NCBI GenBank assembly: GCA_903889795.1
Contig: CAISYW010000020.1
Coordinates: 1-8,404, forward strand
Length of the DNA: 8,404 nucleotides
Direction: 5' to 3'
From: an uncultured Chlamydiae bacterium
GTDB lineage: Bacteria; Chlamydiota; Chlamydiia; Chlamydiales; SM23-39
Both the position numbers and the translations under genes were made by a program. Below the pieces are notes generated by a model. That model was not told the origin of the DNA. It saw nothing but the letters and a program-made list of their open reading frames with translations, and ran no database searches. This document shows, piece by piece, positions 1 to 5,367 of the stretch (positions within the stretch are counted from its first letter, which is position 1; each line of letters starts with the position of its first letter).

Positions 1-97
1 ATCAGATCAATTGCACTCGACAATGGCAGGACTTCAAAAAGAACCAGAAACAATACGAAAACTGTTTCAGGCTAGGGATGTTCGTTATGCCGCCTGA

Positions 98-202
98 GTC
101 ACCTGTTTGCCGAGTGGATTAGTAGCCTGTGGAGATGCGGCAGTTTTAAGCCGCTCGATGAAGCAGGAACCCGCTGAAGTGAGTCAGTTAGTTTTTAACT
201 GA
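98..202 (+). pseudogene. tnpB: tnpB 3' fragment (RNA-guided nuclease/transposon-associated protein), probably broken
   Basis: Reading from 98 to the TGA at 200-202 gives a tail containing SGLVACGDAAVL and SMKQEPAEVSQ, which matches the characteristic C-terminal extension of many IS1341-type TnpB proteins. In the same frame a TGA at 95-97 interrupts the sequence. In bases 1-94 none of the three forward frames shows the zinc-ribbon cysteines or the DRDxNAA motif that should precede this tail. The gene therefore seems to be frameshifted or internally deleted, although most of it would lie outside the window and an intact part further left cannot be excluded. TnpB is an RNA-guided endonuclease ancestral to Cas12, and its guide RNA usually overlaps this 3' region. 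Confidence 0.6.
184..202 (+). repeat. Perfect hairpin inside the IS right end
   Basis: TCAGTTA at 184-190 and TAACTGA at 196-202 form a perfect 7-bp stem with a GTTTT loop. The tnpB stop codon lies in the 3' arm. It may be part of the omega-RNA scaffold or a structure recognised during transposition. Confidence 0.55.
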
Positions 203-215
203 ACGCAGTAGGAAT

Positions 216-241
216 CCCTTTTAGGAAGGGGAGGATGTCAA
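216..241 (+). repeat. IS605-type terminal hairpin and cleavage end
   Basis: CCCTT at 216-220 pairs with AAGGG at 226-230 around a TTAGG loop, followed by GAGGATG and the terminal TCAA at 238-241. In related elements I recall a longer stem (CCCCTTCC with GGAAGGGG), so this copy seems to have lost a few bases from the 5' arm. That loss would weaken recognition by TnpA, which again suggests a decayed copy. Confidence 0.55.
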
Positions 242-307
242 CATCTGTAAAATCACAGGAACATCAGCGGGAATGGCCGCTCTAATTTTAAAAAGACCTT
301 TTTTCAT
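242..307 (-). pseudogene. GNAT-family acetyltransferase, 5' fragment cut off by the IS
   Basis: On the minus strand an ATG at 307-305 opens a frame beginning MKKGLFKIRAAIPADVPVIL and ending with Gln-Met at 242. The string IRxAxPADVPxILQM is the classic first beta strand and alpha helix of GNAT N-acetyltransferases (compare IRPATPADVPAIL). After codon 22 the frame runs into the IS end (LTSSPS and a stop at 221-223), so the acetyl-CoA-binding motif A and the rest of the enzyme are missing. An in-frame ATG at 319 is an alternative start. The rest of the gene should lie on the far side of the element, outside the window. Function beyond GNAT membership cannot be told. Confidence 0.6.
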
Positions 308-319
308 ATCTCGTCTCAT

Positions 320-349
320 AGCATAATTTTCATATTGTCCTAAATTCAA
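320..349 (-). promoter_or_regulatory. Possible sigma70-type promoter for the GNAT fragment
   Basis: On the minus strand TTGAAT (349-344) and TATGCT (325-320) are separated by 18 bases and lie just upstream of the ATG at 307. The match is moderate and the region is AT-rich, so chance is possible. It overlaps the upstream region of the divergent peptidase gene. Confidence 0.3.
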
Positions 350-375
350 TTTGTTCGGTTTTTCAAGAATGAACC

Positions 376-381
376 AGGAAG
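376..381 (+). promoter_or_regulatory. Ribosome binding site supporting the start at 387
   Basis: AGGAAG lies 5 bases before the ATG at 387. It supports this start over the upstream TTG at 351 and the ATG at 369, neither of which has a comparable site. Confidence 0.55.
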
Positions 382-386
382 ATATC

Positions 387-2564
387 ATGTTTAGGTCGAA
401 TGGCTTTTTTATCAATTGTTGGGGCATGATCTGTGTGCTAGGATCCTGCAGTATGGCATTTGCAGCGTATCCAGCATTGATGAAGGAAGGATCGGAAATG
501 CATTATACATTGGAAAATCAGACCAAGAAATTATTTATCGGAATTGAGTTGAGAACGACAAATCAGGAAAGTTCCTCAACAATCCCGGCTCTCTGGGATA
601 AATTTTATAAAGACAACGTTCTGGCAAAGATTCCAAACAAAGTCAATGGCGATGTCTTCGCGCTTTATACGGATTATGAAGGGGATTATACCGAACCTTA
701 TTCATGTGTCATCGGATGTGAGGTGTCTAGTTTAGACGTTTTGCCTTATGGCTTGGTCGGAAAAACGATTCCGGAATCAAAATACGCTGTCTTCACAACT
801 CAAGGGCCGTTCCCTCAGAGTTTGCTCGCATCGTGGCAAGCCATATGGAACTCGAATTTACAACGCTCCTATACAAGCGATTTTGAACGATATCCCTCAG
901 ATTTTAATCCGCAAGGAAATCCTGAAGTAAAGATCTATATTGCAGTAGAGAATAATCTAACTATGAAATCACATCCCTTTTCAATATTTTTAGAAACCTT
1001 GAGTCCTCTCATTGAGTCCAAATCGAAGCAGCTCAATCAAGCCGTTTGGCTGCTTGAGACGACCGGTTCCGTTGACGCCGCTGAATTGAAAGCGGCTTTA
1101 GATGCGGAACTAAAAATGCTATTTCACGATGCTGAGACTTATCGCCAATTGTTAGAGTGGGACAATGATTCGGCTCTTCAGGATCCGATTTTGAAACGTG
1201 AACTGAATGTTTTGATCCGCGCTTTCAAATCGAATCAGATTCCTAAGGAACTGATTGAAGAAATTGCGCAAAAAGAGGCTGCCCTTACGCAAACATATGC
1301 CAATTTTCGGCCTCGGTTAGATGGAAAGTCGCTTACTGAAAATGATATTCGGGACATTTTAAAGAATGAAAATGACCCGGCTGTCCGAGAAAACGCGTGG
1401 CTTGCATCCAAGCAGATTGGAGAAGTTCTTGCTCCTCAGATTCTTGATTTGGTCGAGCTGCGCAATCGCGCTGCTCGCAGTTTGAATTATTCCAATTTTT
1501 TTGAGATGCAATTGGACCTCCAAGAGGTGGATGATCTTTGGCTCTCTCAAACATTGGAAAGTTTATCCAAGCAATCGGATCAGGCTTATTCGAAGATGCT
1601 CAGCAAGGTCGAGTTCTCGCTGCAAAAACGCTTTTCTCGAAAGACGATCGGTCCTTGGGCTTGGAGCGAACCATTTTGCCAGGAAGATCCTCTCGATGCG
1701 CGCGAATTGGATCAGATCGTTGACGGCGTCGATATTACATCCGCATGCCGCGGTTTTTATCAGAAAATGGGATTTGATGTGCAACCCATTTTAGATAAAA
1801 GTGATATGTTGGAACGTTCTGGAAAGAATCAACATGCTTTTTGTATCAATATTGATCGCAAAGGCGATATCCGAACGTTGAATAACGTGAAATCCTCGAT
1901 TAAATGGTTAGAGACGGTGCTGCATGAACTCGGACACGCCATCTATGAACAGGGCTTTGATCAAAAACTGCCTTGGCTTCTGCGCGAACCGCCGCATATG
2001 ATTCCGACGGAGGCGATGGCTCTATTGGCCGGCCGGCAGGCATATCGCAGCGATTCGCTCTCTCAGCTCGTTGGCTCAAAAAAACGTGATTTAATGCAAA
2101 AAGCCGATGAAAGCCTATTGCGGCGGCAGCTCATTTTCAGCCGTTGGGTTCTCGTTATGACGGCTTTTGAAAGAGAGCTCTACCGCCAGCCTTCTCAAGA
2201 TCTCAACCGGCTTTGGTGGAATCTTGTCGAAAAATATCAAAAGATCTCTGCGCCATCCGGGCGTGAGGGAAAGGCTGACTGGGCAGCAAAGGTTCATATC
2301 GGTATGGCACCGGTCTATTATTTCAGCTACCTGCTTGGTGAGCTCTTTGCTTCCGCTATCCAGGAGTCTTTGGTTCGGGAATGCGGTCAAAAGTCTTTTC
2401 ATACTCCCGAAACAGGCCGGTTTTTACGAGAGCGTCTCTTTGCTCCGGGGAGCCGCTGGAGCTGGATGGAATTGATCCGCAATGTCAATGGCGAGACATT
2501 GAGTTCTGACGCATGGATTCGGGAGTTTTGCTCGAACAAGATTTTGAAAGACTTGCATCCTTAA
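387..2564 (+). CDS. Effector-binding (GyrI-like/Cass2-type) domain fused to M2-family zinc metallopeptidase
   Basis: From the ATG at 387 the protein has 725 residues. Residues 1-26 look like an export signal (Arg3, hydrophobic FFINCWGMICVLG, then AFA-A). LGSC at 18-21 is also a possible lipobox. Residues 38-190 match the AraC-type/integron-associated effector-binding fold: IPALWDKFY, YTDYEGDY, IGCEVSS, KTIPESKYAVF, SYTSDFERY and a closing VKIYIAVE. Residues 193-725 are an M2 (ACE-like) peptidase: zinc motif HELGH at 513-517, LPWLLREPPH, third ligand Glu542 in TEAMALL, and a later VHIG..P..YF segment with His637 and Tyr645, which probably correspond to the substrate-binding His and Tyr of ACE. 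It probably removes dipeptides from, or otherwise trims, small peptides, in the periplasm if the signal works. The bacterial M2 part is of about normal length, so the first domain is an addition. Domain calls rest on motifs; the fusion is observed directly. Confidence 0.85.
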   Translation: MFRSNGFFINCWGMICVLGSCSMAFAAYPALMKEGSEMHYTLENQTKKLFIGIELRTTNQESSSTIPALWDKFYKDNVLAKIPNKVNGDVFALYTDYEGDYTEPYSCVIGCEVSSLDVLPYGLVGKTIPESKYAVFTTQGPFPQSLLASWQAIWNSNLQRSYTSDFERYPSDFNPQGNPEVKIYIAVENNLTMKSHPFSIFLETLSPLIESKSKQLNQAVWLLETTGSVDAAELKAALDAELKMLFHDAETYRQLLEWDNDSALQDPILKRELNVLIRAFKSNQIPKELIEEIAQKEAALTQTYANFRPRLDGKSLTENDIRDILKNENDPAVRENAWLASKQIGEVLAPQILDLVELRNRAARSLNYSNFFEMQLDLQEVDDLWLSQTLESLSKQSDQAYSKMLSKVEFSLQKRFSRKTIGPWAWSEPFCQEDPLDARELDQIVDGVDITSACRGFYQKMGFDVQPILDKSDMLERSGKNQHAFCINIDRKGDIRTLNNVKSSIKWLETVLHELGHAIYEQGFDQKLPWLLREPPHMIPTEAMALLAGRQAYRSDSLSQLVGSKKRDLMQKADESLLRRQLIFSRWVLVMTAFERELYRQPSQDLNRLWWNLVEKYQKISAPSGREGKADWAAKVHIGMAPVYYFSYLLGELFASAIQESLVRECGQKSFHTPETGRFLRERLFAPGSRWSWMELIRNVNGETLSSDAWIREFCSNKILKDLHP
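483..490 (+). promoter_or_regulatory. Strong internal ribosome binding site for an alternative start at 498
   Basis: AAGGAAGG lies 7 bases before an in-frame ATG at 498-500, which is exactly where the effector-binding domain begins (MHYTLENQ). It is a better Shine-Dalgarno match than the one before 387. Initiation here would give a 688-residue cytoplasmic form without the signal sequence. Confidence 0.5.
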
Positions 2565-2578
2565 TCGTTGACGAAATA

Positions 2579-2614
2579 CAGAACAATGCGAGATATCTGG
2601 GGTATGATGTTCTG
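2579..2614 (+). repeat. Inverted repeat between the peptidase and DUF4239 genes
   Basis: CAGAACA at 2579-2585 is repeated in inverse as TGTTCTG at 2608-2614, with a 22-base spacer that itself holds the palindrome AGATATCT. It is followed by AGATTTTAATG, so it is not a convincing terminator. It could be a weak hairpin or an operator, or chance. Confidence 0.25.
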
Positions 2615-2622
2615 AGATTTTA

Positions 2623-3411
2623 ATGAATCTTTTATTCAACTCGCCTTATTGGATTTTGTCCGCTTCTATTATCGTCGTCGCATCAATCGTTTTTTGGTGC
2701 GGCGCACTATGGCTTACCCGTCAAAAGATATCAATCGACGCTTTAAAGAAAAATCATGATGTCGCAGGTTTTACGTTCAGCATTGTTGGGATTTTGTATA
2801 GCGTGATCCTTGGTTTCACGGTTGTGAGTGTTCAGGAAAGATATAATCGCTCGATCGAAACGATTCATACTGAAGCTACTGTTTTAGCTGATCTTTATCG
2901 CGAGGCCGGTTTTTTTCCAGAGTCTAGTCGAAATCAGGTTCGATCCACGCTTCGCAATTATGTGTCATATGTAGTGAGTGAGGAATGGCATTTGCCTAAA
3001 GATAAGAAAATGCACCTCGGAGCTCAAACGATTTTGAAGGAGCTTTGGGATAGCTATTTTCAAGTGATCCTTGAAAATGATAATCAAAAGGCTTGGTATC
3101 AGGAATCGATTGGCAAACTGGATGATCTTATGAGAGCACGTCTGGAAAGGGAATTCAACTCATGGGATCATTTGGGTTCGATGATGTGGAGTTTGCTGAT
3201 TAGCGGCGCTATCATCACGATCTTATTTATGTTTTTCTTTGGGCTCGATAATTTACGAAGCCAGCTGCTCATGACAGCTCTTTTGGCTGGCTATCTTGCG
3301 TTTATATTATTTCTGGTTTTTTCATTGGACCATACTTTTAAAGGTCAGGAAAATACGACTCCCATTGTTATGGAACAGCTTTCTGATCTTTTTGATCGAT
3401 GGGATATGTAA
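2623..3411 (+). CDS. DUF4239-type (bestrophin-like) integral membrane protein
   Basis: This 262-residue protein has two N-terminal membrane helices (about 10-31 and 48-70), a soluble middle (about 71-184) and two C-terminal helices (about 185-207 and 213-235). The block NHDVAGFTFSIVGILYSVIL, then VVSVQERYN and a run of acidic/hydrophobic residues (TEATVLADLYREAG), is the signature I associate with the DUF4239 family, sometimes called bestrophin-like. Homology to bestrophin anion channels is distant and no transport function is established, so the role is unknown. The gene starts 58 bases after the peptidase stop with only a weak GAG upstream of the ATG, and could be translated from the same transcript. 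No clear terminator follows it. Confidence 0.8.
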   Translation: MNLLFNSPYWILSASIIVVASIVFWCGALWLTRQKISIDALKKNHDVAGFTFSIVGILYSVILGFTVVSVQERYNRSIETIHTEATVLADLYREAGFFPESSRNQVRSTLRNYVSYVVSEEWHLPKDKKMHLGAQTILKELWDSYFQVILENDNQKAWYQESIGKLDDLMRARLEREFNSWDHLGSMMWSLLISGAIITILFMFFFGLDNLRSQLLMTALLAGYLAFILFLVFSLDHTFKGQENTTPIVMEQLSDLFDRWDM

Positions 3412-3466
3412 AAAAAACTTTTCCCGTTGCGCTTTTCAATCGAGCAGAACGTTGGAGTGTAAAATC

Positions 3467-3497
3467 TTGTCAGCAAAAATATAACGTTCGGTATAAT
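3467..3497 (+). promoter_or_regulatory. Candidate promoter of the glycosyltransferase cluster
   Basis: TTGTCA at 3467-3472 and a perfect TATAAT at 3492-3497 are 19 bases apart, a slightly long spacing. It lies about 60 bases before the first glycosyltransferase start, in the only spacer between the DUF4239 gene and the AT-rich cluster. Confidence 0.45.
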
Positions 3498-3519
3498 GAT
3501 TTATATTAAATATTCTAAA

Positions 3520-3539
3520 TAAAATAACTTGTTATTTTA
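3520..3539. promoter_or_regulatory. 20-bp perfect palindrome upstream of the GT-A gene
   Basis: TAAAATAAC at 3520-3528 and GTTATTTTA at 3531-3539 flank a central TT. It lies between the candidate promoter and the start at 3560, where a repressor operator or a 5'-leader hairpin would be found. The composition is very AT-rich, which raises the odds of chance, but a 9-bp perfect arm is notable. Confidence 0.4.
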
Positions 3540-3559
3540 ACTTAAAATAAGTGGTTAAT

Positions 3560-4531
3560 ATGAATATAGAAGAATATTTTGAGTATATTTCTCGTAGGAA
3601 GAATATTGACGATGAAGATACTTGGCCTTATATCCTTAATCCCGATGTTTATGAAAACTATAGAAACCTGTCATTGTTATCAAGTTTAAGAAAAATCGAA
3701 GTATTGAATACTTATAAGCCAGCTTCTATAGAAAAGATTAACCATGAATATGATTTATTTACTGTGATACCGTTTAGAAGTAGATATCTTCACTTAGAAA
3801 AGACGATTGAATCGCTGCTGAACTCACACAAAGGCGAAAATTTTAGTTTAGGAATATTAGTGGTGGAGAATTCAGAGATATCGATTGCCTCCAGTATTAC
3901 TTCAAAATTTGAGAATGTTTATTATCGGTGGTTAGATTCTGGTAGAAAATTGTTTAATAAATGTATTTGTCATAATATAGGAGGTGGGGTAACTAAATCA
4001 AAGTTTTTGCATTTCCATGACTGTGATTTAATTGTTCCACCCGAATTTTATAAAGAACTTTATAATAAACTGACGCTTGGTTGTGTTATCCAAGGGTTTG
4101 CTCAAAGAAGGGTTAATTACATAAACAAATCTAACAGCATTAAGTTTTTTGAAGGAAAATCATTAGAAAAGATTATTAACAGTTCAAAAAATTATATAAC
4201 CGGAATAAAAGGAGCCTCAGGGGGATCTATTGCAATATCCAGATCTTTATTTAATCAGGTTGGTGGGTTTGATTCACAGCTGTTTTGGGAGTTTGGTCCA
4301 GAAGATTGTTTTTTTTGGACAAAAGTAGAAAAAATTCAACCTATCGTTGGTTTAAACAATCCTTTAGTTGAACTTTACCATATTTGGCATCCACTAAATT
4401 ACGGTTCAAATCCTTTTGAGGTCTTTGATAATAAGGTATATGAAATCTTTAAGAATATGGATTCTCATGATGAATATCGAGAAACTGCAAGATTAGTTTA
4501 TAATGAAATAAATAATCATATCATTAAATGA
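3560..4531 (+). CDS. GT-A glycosyltransferase with galactosyltransferase-type (GT7-C-like) motif
   Basis: The protein is 323 residues from the ATG at 3560, which has an AGTGG 5 bases upstream; a GTG at 3551 is in frame but has no such site. Residues 66-73 (LFTVIPFR) start a nucleotide-sugar-binding GT-A fold. HFHDCDLIVP (151-160) holds the metal-binding DxD as Asp154-Cys-Asp156. GGSIAISRSLFNQVGGFD followed by FGPEDCFFW (245-253) corresponds to the catalytic W/F-G-x-E-D region of galactosyl- and N-acetylgalactosaminyltransferases, and LYHIWHP (272-278) matches the conserved C-terminal histidine segment. It should add a sugar, perhaps galactose or a hexosamine, from a UDP donor. Donor, acceptor and linkage cannot be read from the sequence. 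There is no signal or membrane segment, so it is cytoplasmic. The gene is strongly AT-rich compared with the peptidase and ABC genes. Confidence 0.8.
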   Translation: MNIEEYFEYISRRKNIDDEDTWPYILNPDVYENYRNLSLLSSLRKIEVLNTYKPASIEKINHEYDLFTVIPFRSRYLHLEKTIESLLNSHKGENFSLGILVVENSEISIASSITSKFENVYYRWLDSGRKLFNKCICHNIGGGVTKSKFLHFHDCDLIVPPEFYKELYNKLTLGCVIQGFAQRRVNYINKSNSIKFFEGKSLEKIINSSKNYITGIKGASGGSIAISRSLFNQVGGFDSQLFWEFGPEDCFFWTKVEKIQPIVGLNNPLVELYHIWHPLNYGSNPFEVFDNKVYEIFKNMDSHDEYRETARLVYNEINNHIIK

Positions 4532-4554
4532 TTACGCTTTATAAGTGTAGTAAA

Positions 4555-4572
4555 ATTCATCGTCTGATGAAT
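4555..4572. repeat. Perfect hairpin between the two AT-rich glycosyltransferase genes
   Basis: ATTCATC (4555-4561) and GATGAAT (4566-4572) form a 7-bp stem around GTCT. No T-run follows on the plus strand, so it is not a canonical terminator. It could stabilise or process the mRNA between the two genes. Confidence 0.4.
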
Positions 4573-4626
4573 AGTTAAAATAAAACTTCCTAAAAAATCA
4601 GGTAATAGATAAGGAATTGTCATAAA

Positions 4627-5244
4627 ATGATTTTAAAAAAAATAGATAAAATTTTTTGTATAAATCTTGAACGTAGACCTGATCGAAAAAAAGTAGTAAA
4701 TGCTGAATTTTTAAAATTTAATTTACCTTTTATTTTTTTAAATGCTGTTGATGGACATTTATTAAATATCGGAGGCAAAATTTCCCCAGGACATGTTGGG
4801 TGTGTGATCTCTCATTTTATCCTTTATAAAAAATTATTGAAGGAGGCAGGAGAGACGTTTCTGATTACTGAGGATGATGTTGTCTTTGATAATGAGTGGA
4901 TTGAGAAATATAATTTGTGGTTGGAGCAAGTCCCTGACGATTGGATTTTATTGTATTTAGGGGGAAATCATAACTCAAATATATTGAATATGATTTCTAA
5001 TAATGTTCATAAGTTGTCCAACACCTATACTACACATGCTTATGTTGTTAGGAAACAGTCGTTAAAGTTTTTAATTGAAGAGTTTTATTCTATAAATGTA
5101 TTTGATGTTGAAGTTGATGTGCATTTGTCAAACATTCAAAAAAAATATCCCTGTTATGGATTTAATCCTCACTTAGCGTGGCAAAGAGAAGGATATTCTG
5201 ATATTGAAATGGGTTATAGAGATTATGTTTTTTTAAAAAAATAA
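4627..5244 (+). CDS. Glycosyltransferase family 25 (LPS-type) protein
   Basis: This 205-residue protein carries the GT25 pattern along its length: IFCINLERRPDR (9-20), GHVGCVISH (55-63), LITEDDVVF (79-87) with the acidic EDD at 82-84, LYLGGNH (109-115), THAYVVRK (136-143) and a closing PHLAWQ with YSDI (181-193). GT25 includes the LgtB/LpsA-type galactosyl- and glucosyltransferases of lipooligosaccharide and, in eukaryotes, collagen galactosyltransferases. The likely role is transfer of a galactose-type sugar to a glycan, or possibly to a protein. At 205 residues it is short for the family (often about 250) but motifs are present at both ends. AAGGAA lies 10 bases before the ATG. The base composition is extremely AT-rich, like the preceding gene, with which it probably forms a cassette. 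Confidence 0.85.
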   Translation: MILKKIDKIFCINLERRPDRKKVVNAEFLKFNLPFIFLNAVDGHLLNIGGKISPGHVGCVISHFILYKKLLKEAGETFLITEDDVVFDNEWIEKYNLWLEQVPDDWILLYLGGNHNSNILNMISNNVHKLSNTYTTHAYVVRKQSLKFLIEEFYSINVFDVEVDVHLSNIQKKYPCYGFNPHLAWQREGYSDIEMGYRDYVFLKK

Positions 5245-5270
5245 CAGAGACCGAACGCGAGTCAAAAATC

Positions 5271-5305
5271 AAAGCTTCAGGCTGATAGCAGAATAGCTTT
5301 TTCAA
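5271..5305 (+). terminator. Weak terminator candidate after the GT25 gene
   Basis: AAAGCT (5271-5276) can pair with AGCTTT (5295-5300), enclosing a small CTG-ATAG-CAG hairpin. A short T-run overlaps and follows the 3' arm before CAAAAAAG. The stem is imperfect, so termination would be partial at best. Confidence 0.3.
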
Positions 5306-5367
5306 AAAAGTTAATGGATTGATTTTCGCTTTTGTATTTAAATTGAAGAATTCAATGGATAAAGATC

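Larger units (their letters stand above)
1..241 (+). mobile_element. IS200/IS605-family element, right-end portion
   Basis: The segment ends in the layout typical of IS605/IS1341-type right ends: a tnpB tail encoding VACGD...MKQEPAE, then GGAATCCC, a short hairpin, GGGGAGGATG and a terminal TCAA at 238-241. Elements of this family transpose as single strands, recognise subterminal hairpins and leave no inverted repeats or target duplications, so the absence of such repeats is expected. The left end and any tnpA lie outside the window. The outer boundary is supported independently, because a GNAT-like reading frame on the minus strand is sensible up to base 242 and becomes element sequence beyond it. 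Family recognition is from motif memory, not from a database search. Confidence 0.75.
122..257 (+). ncRNA. Candidate omega RNA (reRNA) at the tnpB 3' end
   Basis: In IS605-type elements the TnpB guide RNA is transcribed through the tnpB 3' end and the right-end hairpins, and its guide is the host DNA just beyond the element. Here the tnpB tail, a hairpin at 184-202, a second hairpin at 216-230 and the element end at 241 occur in that order, so the guide would begin at 242. Both limits are approximate: the 5' end is arbitrary and the 3' end assumes a guide of about 16 bases. Activity is doubtful because the visible tnpB frame is interrupted. Confidence 0.3.

Noticed and set aside
351..386. TTG at 351 or ATG at 369 as start of the peptidase fusion
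   Set aside because: No ribosome binding site precedes either one, and the extra residues sit ahead of a signal sequence that begins naturally at 387.
1333..1784. Minus-strand reading frames and short plus-strand frames inside the peptidase gene
   Set aside because: They overlap a coding frame with clear domain motifs, show no recognisable motifs themselves and lack ribosome sites. They are shadows.
2115..2639. Minus-strand frames of 95 and 71 codons and a plus-strand frame of 102 codons over the peptidase 3' end
   Set aside because: No domain resemblance, and they lie over the conserved C-terminal peptidase region. They are overlaps by chance.
3413..3460. Terminator directly after the DUF4239 gene
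   Set aside because: There are A- and T-runs but no GC-containing stem of useful length in front of a T-tract.
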